Assembly (NCBI GenBank): GCA_026119855.1
Contig: JAOWBW010000060.1
Coordinates: forward strand, 744,001 to 808,000
DNA: 64,000 nucleotides
Source of the DNA: Campanula takesimana
Taxonomy: Eukaryota; Streptophyta; Magnoliopsida; Asterales; Campanulaceae
Reading direction: 5' to 3'
The notes below the pieces were generated by a model, which searched no databases, was not told where the DNA came from, and worked only from the letters and a program-made list of their open reading frames with translations. The position numbers were made by a program, and so were the translations under genes. Shown here piece by piece: positions 21,402 to 32,157 of the stretch (its first letter is position 1; every line of letters begins with the position of its first letter).

Positions 21402-23253
21402 GGGTTAATGACAATTTAGACCCTGAAGTATGATACCACCCTTCCAATCGAGCCTTGCATGTCTTTTTTCGCCAGATCGGTCCCTGGGGTGATTCATTTT
21501 CGTCAGTTAGGGCCTTTTTGACGGAATTCGTTAAAAAGTCAGTTAAAAGGCATGTGCCGTGCACGTGACTAACGGAATTGGGTAGTTTGAAGTTGATATT
21601 TCATTTAAGGAGCTTAATGAAAATTCCAAACTTAAAAGGGCTGAATATCAAAATAATTATCACTATTTACAAGAAAAACTAAAGAATGTTACTATTTATT
21701 TTTTTAATTTACCATTTGTTTTAATTTAGTTTTTACCAAGTTTCATCATTTTGGGAAAAAAAAATAACCCTTCCCAGTGTCATCTTCATATCCTACTCCT
21801 CCATAACCAACCCACCGCCACCACCACCCTTAGCACCACCACCGCAGTCCCCCACCATTATATCCTCCCAGTCATCTGCATAAACAAACAGAGTCAATAT
21901 GCTGAGGCTTTCACCAGTCCAAGAATCAAGCAAGCTAGCATTAATCGCAATAGCCATAGATAACCCAACAAAAATCACAAATTTTTCAATAAAGAAGAAC
22001 CCAGATGACAAAGACTTGAAGAAAACCCAACTGTGATTTTAGGGATATGATGCTTCGAATTCAACTCTGAATGAACAGTGACTCCGTTGGATAAAACAAT
22101 TCTCCGGGCAAACAGTGTATATACCAATGTTAACCTTTAAAATATTTTTTTGATTCAAATCATTCAAATACTTAAATTTAATTTTTCAATAATAAAAAAA
22201 TTCATGTCTCACTTTCATTAAAAAAGGCAAACCCAAAAAGGGAAAAAAAAAATTCATCCTCTTAGTCTTCAATAAAATAAAATAAAAAAGTAAATCATAC
22301 TACTCTTTATCCATCAAATTCTGCTGGAGATTTCATCAACTTCACCCCAAAAATCATACTCTTGAACTACAGTTTGCTTGGTTTCAAAAATTCATGTTTT
22401 GCCTTCTGGGTTCTCCCCAAAAGCTACTAGATTCCATCATGACAATAACAATGAACACCAAGTCGACAAAAAAAAGGTATAGATCTAGGTTTCTTTCGGG
22501 ATGGGATGTCATAATAGAGAAAAAAAAGATGAAAAAGGGAATTTTCGAGGGAGACGGAGACGGCGACTTTGGGCACCATTGAGGCATCAAATCGAGGCGG
22601 AAAGGGAGGGAGAAGGTGGGGTGAGAATGGGGATGGGTATTCTCGGAAAGGTGGGGAGAGGGAGGAACATGGTGGCGGCCGGAGACGAGAGGAACTTGGT
22701 TGCGGCTGAGGCTGGGAGGCGGAATGGGTGAATGAACTAGAGAGGAGGGTTTGTCTTTAGTTGCATATTTATTTGATGTAAAAAGTTTTTATATACTAAA
22801 TTAAATATTAAAAAATACAATTGTATTATACCTTTTTAAATTAGAATTATAAAATTGTATTTTAAATAATAATATCTTAATTTTTAAAATTAAAAATAAT
22901 TTAAATTATTTTGTTTATAGAATAATCTTATATAATTTTATTTTTTATTAATATTTTGAAAATAACTTTAAAAAACCCTTTTATTTACTATTTTAATTAT
23001 TATTTTAATTTTCAGCCCTTTTAAGTTTGGAATTTTCATTAAGCCCCTTAAATGAAATATCAACTTCAAACTACCCAATTCCGTTAGTCACGTGCACGGC
23101 ACATGCCTTTTAACTGACTTTTTAACGAATTTCGTCAAAAAGGCCCTAACTGGCGAAAAAGAATCACCCCAGGGTCCGATCTGGCGAAAAAAACATGCAA
23201 AGCTCGATTGGAAAGGTGGTATCATACTTCAGGGTCTAAATTGTCATTAACCC
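21402..23253. mobile_element. Long-TIR Mutator-like element
   Basis: Inverted terminal repeats of ~260 bp, both starting GGGTTAATGACAATTTAGAC and continuing through TGCCGTGCACGTGACTAACG. 1852 bp. Flanks do not give a clean 9-bp duplication. No transposase. The interior has gene-like patches at about 21790-22011 and 22390-22735 (minus or plus unclear), which may be captured host sequence. Confidence 0.75.
21793..22011 (-). other. Gene-like fragment inside the Mutator-like element
   Basis: A 72-codon open frame, with residues 1-32 hydrophobic (FFFIEKFVIFVGLSMAIAI), then DDWEDI and a glycine-rich run. A TTTATGCAG|A acceptor-like site lies within it. Looks like exon plus intron edge of a captured gene, but I cannot name it and chance is possible. 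Confidence 0.3.
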
Positions 23254-23388
23254 TATTTTAATCCATCTCACCTTCTTGATACTCCCCAAAATAAAATATT
23301 TTTACACTCACAATACCAATTAAGTCACTTCCGCTTTTTTCATTGCTATTACGAATGAATTTTGAAAAATAATGTAGGTTACTTTTTA

Positions 23389-23570
23389 GAATAATACTAG
23401 GGGCACAAAAAAGTCACAAAATCTTGCTCACAAAATCTTAGGTGTCATGATTTTATTGGTGTTTTTAAGTAGAGTGTGGCGGGTCCATTATCGATGCAAC
23501 CAATAAAATATCGCCACCTCATTTTGTGAGCAAGATTTTGTGAGGTTCTTTTGTACCCCTAGCATTGCTC
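23389..23570. mobile_element. Mutator-type MITE, GAGCAAT family, copy 1
   Basis: 182 bp, flanked by a perfect 9-bp duplication TACTTTTTA (23380-23388 and 23571-23579). Inverted ends GAATAATACTAGGGGCACAA and the reverse of TTGTACCCCTAGCATTGCTC. Homologous to copies at 24548 and 35096. Confidence 0.88.
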
Positions 23571-23761
23571 TACTTTTTATTATCTTAATGAAAACTTATA
23601 AGTAACTTGTTATTGATGCACTATTCACATACTATAAATACTAATTTTTTGATTTTTTATTAATATAATAAAAAATAATTCAAATTATTACTTAAAGTTC
23701 ATTCATTCATAGTAATAATAATAAAGAAAAAATAGACTAACTTCTATGAAAAACAATTATA

Positions 23762-24303
23762 CTCCCTCCGTCCCAGCTCACTTGACACATTTCTATTTTA
23801 GCCTGTCCCAGCTCACTTGACACTTTCCAAAATAGCATACTCCCTCTGTCCCTAAATGAGTGTCCATTTTCAAAAAATCTTTGTCCCAAAATGAGTGTCT
23901 TTTTTGAACATAACTTTGTCCCTAAATGTTTTTTTTTGAAATTTTTTTCACCGGTTTCTTTATACGTGCAAAACTAAGTGTTTGGAAATGAGATTACAAG
24001 ATTATATATGAATATTTGCTACCAAATTGTACAACAAAGTTGAGATTTTCAGTGTCCCTTAAAATGAAATTTGGACACTCATTTAGGGACAGAGGTAGTA
24101 CTTTTTTATAATTTTATATTCACTCTACCCCATCACTCATTCTCTATCTTCATTTTACACCACTCAATTTATTCAACCAACACTACTATTTATCTCACTC
24201 ATTCTCTCGCTTCATTTTCTACCACACATTTTCTTTATTTTATTCATTCTCCTTAATTATTGTGCCCATCTCATAGGTGTCAAGTGAGGTGGGACGGAGG
24301 GAG
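23762..24303. mobile_element. Stowaway MITE hosting a second MITE
   Basis: TA-flanked ends CTCCCTCCGTCCCAGCTCAC and GTGAGGTGGGACGGAGGGAG. A separate MITE occupies 23840-24098. Confidence 0.88.
23840..24098. mobile_element. Stowaway MITE nested in another
   Basis: Ends CTCCCTCTGTCCCTAAATGA and TCATTTAGGGACAGAGGTAG, TA on both sides. Close relative of 44819-45077. Confidence 0.88.
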
Positions 24304-24547
24304 TATTCCGTAACTTATTAACAGAGAACATCCCTCTCTTAATATTCATATTCCTGTAACTTATTTAACAATGATTGAGAAATGACTTAGAACTTGTCTA
24401 AATCTCCAATACAAAGGTCAACTCATTCCCACAAGAATATTAATCCCCAATGACAACAGCTTCTCCTTGGATCACCCTTTATCAAATTACTTTTTCTTGA
24501 TTTCCTATGCTGTCGATTATATAGAGGCTACTTACAACTTACAATAG

Positions 24548-24728
24548 AGTAATGTTTGAGCCACAAAAAAGTCACAAAAACCTGCTCACAAAATCTTAAG
24601 TGTAATGATTTTATTGGTGTTTTTAATTAGAGTGTGACGGATCCACTATCGATGCAACCAATAAAATATCGCCAACACATTTTGTGAGCAAGATTTTGTG
24701 AGTTTATTTTGTGCCGCCATCATTGCTC
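24548..24728. mobile_element. Mutator-type MITE, GAGCAAT family, copy 2
   Basis: 181 bp with a perfect 9-bp duplication CTTACAATA (24539-24547 and 24729-24737). Same core (TTATTGGTGTTTTTAATTAG, TCGATGCAACCAATAAAATA) as the other two copies. Confidence 0.88.
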
Positions 24729-25043
24729 CTTACAATATCAGTATATTATTCATTGAAATCACATTAAATAATAAAATTTGTATTTTCCTTGCTTACCTCA
24801 TCTTGTAATTAAGTATATGCGGGGTGAATTAATTAAGTCCTATTGGCTCTTGTGGTACGAATATCTCAAATCTCTTGTTTTGTAATATTTCATTGACCAA
24901 GGAAGACTCCATTTCTTCCTCCATGCACCCCTAAGCAGCTAGCGTTACAACACACATTTGTTTTATTACCTTATCACTACTCGTTATCTTTAGAAAAATC
25001 ATACTGCCTCTGTCCCAGAAAAAAGATAGTCTCATTTTGACTT

Positions 25044-27572
25044 TGACACGCCCCCAGATCCCGGGATCCCCTAATAGAACCTCGAACCTGGATGGAGTGC
25101 CTAACGAGGAACAAGAAACTTAACAAGAAACTTAATGACATTTGTTTAACAAACTGACATGATATATATATTCTAGAGTAAGGAGCTATACTAGCTCACA
25201 ACACGAGTTCTAGACAAGAAAATTTAAAACCAAACTTAATACATACACAGCGGAAACATGCCTAGCACATAAGCTGGCATCAAGAGTACTATACAAGATG
25301 TCTGGTGACAACAAGAACTGAACAAGACTGTCTACCCCAAAATAAGGAGTTACAAAACCCATAATACATCGTCCTCACCAAGAGTAAAAGGACACAAGCC
25401 CCAAAATAATCACGACCTGCGAAGTAAGCTCCCAACTATGTCGAGCCTCACTGCGCACTATCCTTCCTTTCCTGGGGGGGGGGGAAACAAATAAAGGGTG
25501 AGATAAATCTCAGTAAGCTATTAGATGCAACTACATGACATGTTATCATGCAATTCAAGTAGATACTCAAGTAATTATATATCAAGTATCATCAAGTAAC
25601 AAGTATATGAGAGGATAATCCACTCATCAAGTAGCACATAAAGCTAATCAAGCAAGTTATAAGGATATTGCTTCCTTCCTTATTCCTCCCAAGAATACCA
25701 TTGTTGTCGCAGCTTGTATTACTTTGACAATCACGATCAATAACAGGAACTGATTATTCAGTATATATCAGAAGACCCGGTAACCAGTGTCATTCTCAAT
25801 ATCAGTACTCATGATTATTCACGAGGTGTTCGGGACGGGAGTTTAGCATTCACTTAAGTCAGGCTTATTGCTCCAACTAAGGAAGCTATGCCCTTACTAT
25901 GGCCGGTAGTAAGGGGTCGGGCGGAAATACATAGGGACCCGATTGTCACTTAAACCCCAGCTCTCGCGACAAGCGTGAACCTATACATTTTCGAACAAGC
26001 AAGGAGAACCAGCTGGACTCACACAAGAAAGTACAAGTAGATATTTACTTGAACTATGGGAAAAGAACTAATCCAAAAGTAGTGGACTAGCTCAACAAGG
26101 AACATGCTTCAAGTAATCAAGAAGTCACCTTGTTATCAAGCAACTATATGCAATGTTTGCACATACACAACAAGAACATGTCTCATACACGTTAGTGCTT
26201 GTTCATAGCACTTTCTAGTTCACTACCATACATATGTATTGGTGTCAAGTCAAGTACAAGATTTTATTATCTTATATTCAAGTCCTCATCCATTTCTATG
26301 GATGTTCAAGTCATGTACAAGATTTTAAATGTCTTATACTTCAAGTTATAATTCCAATCTTTGGACATTCAAGCATGTATAAGAGTTATACATTTACTCT
26401 TACAAAATCCAAATCCTATTCTTAGGATATTCAAGTCTAAGACCTTATGCTAATGCCTCTAAGGTGCACAATCATTGGATTCACAACAAGTATAACACAT
26501 TAGTGCTTGTTCATAGCACTTTCAAGACATAAAGAAGAGATACTACTCTTATACTTAAGTTCTCATTTTAATTCAATGAATATACATGTTTAAGACCAAG
26601 TCTGATGCCCCTAAAGTATCACAACCCTTGCTAGGACATCTTATACTAAGGTTATATACCTTAACTAGGGTTACTTCCAACTTATACAAACTTTACACAA
26701 TATTTTTGTTTTTCAGGTAACTGTGCGGTCGCACAAAATGAACTGTGCGGTCGCACACAAGCAGGTTACTTTCTTTGAAAAACCCTTCAGAAAGATGTGA
26801 GGTCGCATAATCATTTTTGTGCGGTCGCACAGTGTACTAAAATGCGAAATTTTTATTCTTTTCCAGGTTGAAATATTTTCCGTCCCAAACGTAGGAGTAA
26901 CATTTACTAACCATTTCAACAACTCCAAAATACACTAACATGCTCAATTCACTTAATCCAAGTTCTTTCATTATGCTACACAGAGGAATTATACTCCCGT
27001 TGTCCCAAATTTACAAGTACCACAAAAATCACCCCAAACACAAAATTAACAATCACAAGTATTGAGAATAACGTTTATGCATGTTATTACAAGTAAGGGG
27101 GAGCTAATAACTTACCTAGTCAAAATTCAAGTTGACCCAAACTTATTTCTGTTCGGCCTGGAACGCTCTACTCAACGCCACGAATATTAATCCGGGATCG
27201 GAATCAAGAACGGTGGGATGATTAAACTCGAGGAGTCGGGAATAGGGAAAATTCTAAACCCTAGCTTATGAAACAGAGAGAGAGTATACGTAATGATTTG
27301 GGTGAGAATGACTCTGAGGAAGGCAAACCCCAATTGATAAACTTAAACTTTCAAAGAATTGCACTTAGGCCCCCTCAAGTTTCACTTTTAACAAAAAGAC
27401 CCATAAAGTCAAATTTTCACAAATGACCCAAAAGTCAAAACTAGACATTTAACCACCTTAACTATTTAAAGCAGTTAAAACTTTAACCCAAGTAAAACTA
27501 ACACATAATATGCAAGTTCAAGTTTTTAACGAGTATGTCAAATATTTAACAAGAAATTCGATGGGTGTTACA
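25044..27572 (-). repeat. Gypsy 3' LTR
   Basis: TGACACGCC...GGTGTTACA. Contains TGTGCGGTCGCACA at 26722-26735, 26744-26757 and 26819-26832, and a direct repeat of TTAGTGCTTGTTCATAGCAC at about 26194 and 26498. Short ORFs inside (for example 26234-26425) are not genes. Confidence 0.95.
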
Positions 27573-27585
27573 TCCTCCCCACCTT
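27573..27585 (-). other. Gypsy polypurine tract
   Basis: The minus strand reads AAGGTGGGGAGGA immediately before the 3' LTR; primes plus-strand DNA synthesis in this family. Confidence 0.85.
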
Positions 27586-27607
27586 AAAGAAAATTCGCCC
27601 ACGAATT

Positions 27608-27772
27608 TTACTTACCAAAGTTTTCAAATAGGCTCGGGTATTTATCTCGCATCTCTTTCTCGGTTTCCCAAGTAGCCTCTTCAATTTCATGATTCCTCCA
27701 AAGGACCTTCACAATAGGAATCCTTTTGGTACGCAATACTTGCTCTTTCCAGTCAAGAATTTCAACAGGTTG
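27608..27772 (-). pseudogene. Gypsy chromodomain, cut off by a stop
   Basis: In frame with integrase but after a TAA at 27773-27775: PVEILDWKEQVLRTKRIPI, VKVLWRNHEIEEATWETE, then KYPSLFENFGK and a stop at 27608-27610. This is a chromodomain, which in chromoviruses is thought to guide integration to marked chromatin. It would not be made with the integrase in this copy. Confidence 0.88.
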
Positions 27773-30145
27773 TTATTCATAAGACAAATCAGGCTGAAAT
27801 GGAATAGCCTCATACTCAAGAACATGTGATTCATCTGCCATATACTTGCGAAGCATAGATACATGGAATACATCATGAATACCAGATAAAGAAGGAGGTA
27901 AAGCCACTCTATAAGCCAACTTCCCAACTCTTTCAAAAATCTCGAATGGACCGATATACCGAGGAGATAACTTTCCTTTCTTCCCAAATCTCTTTATACC
28001 TCTACGAGGAGAGACCTTCAAGAATACAAAGTCACCTACCTGAAATTCAAGATCCCTTCTACGATGATCTGCATAACTCTTTTGTCTACTCTGAGCTGTG
28101 CGCAATCTATCTCGAATAAGTTTCACACTTTCAACTGACTGTTGAACCATTTCAGGACCCAAGAGTCTAGCTTCTCCCACTTCATCCCAACATATAGGAG
28201 ATCTACATTTTCTGCCATAAAGAGCCTCATATGGAGCCATTTCAATGCTAGACTGAAAACTGTTATTATAAGCAAACTCAGCCAAAGGAAGATGAGTATC
28301 CCAACTGCCTTTGAAATCAATAACACAAGCACGTAACATATCCTCGAGAATCTGTATAAGTCTCTCAGATTGCCCATCAGATTGAGGATGAAAAGCTGTA
28401 CTGAAATTCAATTTAGTACCCATGGCACCCTGAAGAGCCTGCCAGAATCGAGAAGTAAAACGAGAATCTCTGTCAGATACAATACTCACAGGAACCCCAT
28501 GCAGTCGGACTATCTCCTGAACATACAAAGATGCCAACTGGGACAATGAATATCCCATGGAAACAGACAAGAAGTGAGCTGATTTAGTCAACCTGTCCAC
28601 TATAACCCAAACAGCATCATGGCCTCGTCTGGTACGTGGCAAACCAGTCACAAAATCCATAGTAATATGCTCCCATTTCCACTCTGGAATTTCCAATGGT
28701 TGCAATAAACCTGCTGGACGTTGATGTTCCACTTTTACTTGTTGACAAGTCAAACATTTAGACACATACTCAGCAATTTCTCTTTTCATATTGTTCCACC
28801 AGAAATGTTTCTTCAAGTCTTGGTACATTTTAGTGCTTCCAGGATGAATAGTATACTTGGCTTTGTGAGCCTCTTCAAGAACTTTCTTCTTTATCTCAGG
28901 ATCAACTGGAATACAAACTCGACCTCGAAAGGTAAGAATTCCATCACTATTAAAAGAAAAATCTGGTTGCTTTCCTTCATTCATTCCACTTATGATTTTC
29001 TGCAATTCAGAATCAATTACCTGAGCTTCTTTGATCTGTTGGAGTAAATCTGAAGTAGTTTTTATATTAGCAATGATAATTCCATGATTTGATTCACAAG
29101 GACTCCAATCACACAAGTCTTCAAACATCTTCCATTCACGAATCATCAAGCAAGAAATATAAGTCTTTCTGCTCAGTGCATCTGCCACAACATTTGCTTT
29201 TCCTGGATGATAAAGGATAGTACAATCATGATCCTTCAATTTCTCCATCCATCTACGTTGCCTCATGTTAAGCTCTTTTTGAGAAAACAGGTACTTCAAG
29301 CTCTTATGATCAGTAAAGACTTCAAATTTGGTTCCATACAAGTAATGCCTCCATTTATGCAAAGCAAAAATAATCGCAGCCAATTCTAGATCATGAGTAG
29401 GATAATTCTTTTCATAAGGAGATAGTTTTCGAGAAGCATAAGCTATTACCTTGCCATCTTGCATTAGAGCACAACCCAATCCTTCTTTAGAAGCATTAGT
29501 ATAAACCATGAAATGCTCAGAACCATTAGGCAAAGCCAAGACTGGAGCTGTAGTCAAACGCCTTTTCAACTCCTGAAAACTTGCTTCACATTTGTCATTC
29601 CACTCAAAAGAAATAGCTTTTCGAGTCATATTAGTCAATGGAGTAGCAATCTTGGAGAATCCCTCAATGAACCTCCGATAATAACTAGCCAAGCCCAAGA
29701 AACTACGGATTTCAGTCACTGTAGTTGGCCTCTCCCAGTTGACAACTGCTTCAACTTTGGAAGGATCTACTGCAATACCAGTAGCAGACACAACATGCCC
29801 CAAGAATGAAACCTCTTCTAACCAGAAAGCACATTTGCTGAATTTTGCAAATAATTGTTTCTCACGAAGAACTTGTAATACCACTCTGAGATGTTGTTCA
29901 TGCTCAGCCCGTGACTTAGAATATACAAGAATGTCATCAATGAATACCACCACGAAGCAATCAAGATATGGCTTGAAGATACGGTTCATCAAATCCATAA
30001 ATACAGCTGGACCATTTGTCAAACCGAATGGCATAACAATAAACTCATAATGCCCATACCTGGTACGGAAAGCTGTCTTTGGTATATCTTCAGATCTGAT
30101 TTTCAATTGATGATAACCACTTCTCAAGTCAAGCTTCGAATACAC
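27773..30145 (-). pseudogene. Gypsy RT-RNase H-integrase
   Basis: A long open frame of about 790 codons. RT: LDLRSGYHQL, GLTNGPAVF and the catalytic FIDDILVYS. RNase H: FTDHKSLKYLFSQ and VVADALSRK. Integrase: zinc region HPGSTKMYQDLKKHFWW with CLTCQQ, then MDFVTGLP, SDRDSRFTS and SDGQSERL holding the D, D, E residues, and a C-terminal HDVFHVSMLRKY motif. It is bounded by a TAG at 30155-30157 upstream and by TAA at 27773-27775 before the chromodomain. Everything between is intact, which suggests recent activity of the lineage. Confidence 0.93.
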
Positions 30146-30214
30146 TACTGAACCCTAAAGCTGGTCAAACAAATCATCAATATGAGGTAACGGATATTTG
30201 TTCTTAATAGTTAC

Positions 30215-31036
30215 CTAATTAAGATCTCTGTAATCAATACACAATCGCAGAGTCCCATCTTTCTTTCTGACAAATAACACTGGTGCACCCCACGGTGATA
30301 CACTAGGCCTGATAAAGCCCCTTTCAAGCAATTCCTCAAGCTGTGTTTTTAACTCTCTCAACTCAGCTGGAGCCATTCTATAAGGTGCTTTAGAGATTGG
30401 TGCTGTACCTGGTAATAACTCAATACAGAACTCAAGCTCTCGATTAGGTGGCATGCTATACTCAGAAGAGAACACATCTGAAAATTCAGACACAACAGGA
30501 ATATCCTCCATCTTGGGAACAGATAAACTCTGATCAAGTACACATGCGAGATACCCGGCACAACCACGAGATAAAAGTTTTCTAGCTTTTAAAGCAGAAA
30601 TAACATGTATAGCACATAAAGGCCTATCACCTTCAAAGGTAAAATCAGGTAAACCAGGAATAGAAAAAGTTACTACTTTTCTATAACAATCAACAGATGC
30701 ATGATGCACATATAGCCAATCCATGCCAAGAATCACGTCAAAGTCCCTTATAGGTAACACGACTAGGTCAGCAAGAGGGGCATGATCACCCACAAGGACC
30801 TCACATTTCTTGTAAACCTCAGAAGTAAACATGCAATCTCGCATAGGGGAAGATACTTCTAGCACATAAGGCATAGAGTCAGGAAGAACATGCAAATGCG
30901 ACACAAAATGAGATGCCACATAAGAATGAGATGAGCCTGGATCTATCAAGACTCGCACTCTCGTACTAGAAAGTAATATAATACCTCCTATGACCGCAGA
31001 AGACTCAGCTACACCCTGCTGATCTAAAGCAAACAC
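30215..31036 (-). pseudogene. Gypsy protease and N-terminal RT
   Basis: About 273 codons. Protease: VLIDPGSSHSYVASHF (D-P-G at the active site where D-S/T-G is usual) and VILGMDWL. RT start: APYRMAPAELRELKTQLEEL, GFIRPSVSPWGAPVLFVRKK and LCIDYRDLN. Ends at TAG 30215-30217, where the family normally continues into the rest of RT; a further TAG (30155-30157) follows. Upstream it is cut from Gag by TAG at 31043-31045. Confidence 0.9.
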
Positions 31037-31081
31037 TCGACCCTAAACTTTTGGTCGACCCCCACTATCTCTCTTGGAACC

Positions 31082-32071
31082 TCAGGCTGGTTGACTTGTA
31101 CCCCCAACTTGATTTACTTTACTTTTAGAACAATTTCTAGCAAAGTGCCCCGCTTCACCACACACTATACACTTTCCTTGCTTTAGCCAACACTTGTCTT
31201 CAGAATGGCCTTCTTTCGAACAAAAGCCACATACTCTCCTGGGACCTTGGACTGTTGTCCTCGAACCAGTTGATACACTACCTTTACTTTCAGTTGGCTG
31301 TCGGAATCGACGATCTTGGCGGCCAGATTTACCACCTTTAGAACCAGATCCCTGAGTTTTCTCTGATACACGACCAGTCATGGTTGTTCCCAACTTCACC
31401 TTGTGTTCTTCGATATCATTTTCAATAGTATAAGCCTTCTCCACTGCTTGCTGATAGCTAGTGAGCTGTAGAGAAAGAAGTTGCTTCCTATACTCAGTCC
31501 TCAACCCTTTAACAAACCTCTGTGCCTTCTTGGCTTCGTTTGGAACTAAGTGATCATAATACCTTGCCAATTCTGTGAACTTGGTTGAGTATTGCCCCAC
31601 GGTCAGACTTCCCTGCTCCAGATTAAGAAATTCCATTTCCTTTCTATCTTGGACCACTGTTGGAATAAACTGTGACTTAAAAGCTTTAAAAAAATTCTCC
31701 CATGTCTGAGGTACACCTTCCAGTTCCCAACTTTTACTCAACACTTGCCACCAATGTTCAGCGGCTTTCTCAAGTTTAAAGGTTGCAAAGGTTACCTTAT
31801 CCCCACCTGCACATCTCAAAGCTGTAAAAATCTTCTCAATACTTTCAATCCACTCTTCTGCCTTCTTCGAATCAAATTCCCCGTCAAAACTACGAGGTTT
31901 CAGCTTCAAGAACCTTGTAAGGCGATTAGGATAATCCCAGTCAACATTATCAACCATTTCTTCTTGAGGAGTTATAGATCTCAGCTGATTACTACCACTA
32001 GTACCTTCAGAACTCATTGTACCTGTAGGTAAACACTCAGCGTTATTAATAACACCCCAAAACTCACCCAT
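31082..32071 (-). pseudogene. Gypsy Gag
   Basis: About 329 codons. A retrotransposon Gag core (RSFDGEFDSKKAEEWIESIE, AAEHWW, QFIPTVVQDRKEMEFLNLEQ) is followed by a basic glycine/serine linker and two CCHC knuckles (CGFCSKEGHSEDKC and CIVCGEAGHFARNC). It ends at TGA 31082-31084. Chromovirus Gag and Pol normally share one frame, so this TGA and the TAG at 31043-31045 are best read as nonsense changes rather than a natural Gag stop. Confidence 0.92.
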
Positions 32072-32142
32072 ACCTAGGCCATAGACCCTATCCAGACTTA
32101 GAGCAAACCAAGGTAGCTAAACAGGGTAGCTAAACCAGGGTT

Positions 32143-32154
32143 GCTCTGATACCA
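32143..32154 (-). other. Gypsy primer binding site, initiator-Met tRNA
   Basis: The minus strand reads TGGTATCAGAGC, three bases inside the 5' LTR. Confidence 0.93.
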
Positions 32155-32157
32155 ACC

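Noticed and set aside
21390..23265. 9-bp target duplication for the long-TIR element
   Set aside because: Compared AGTAAGAAT with TATTTTAAT and shifted versions; too many mismatches to claim.
26234..26425. A 63-codon ORF repeated at 33348-33539
   Set aside because: It lies inside the two LTRs of the Gypsy element; duplication is due to the LTRs, not a gene family.
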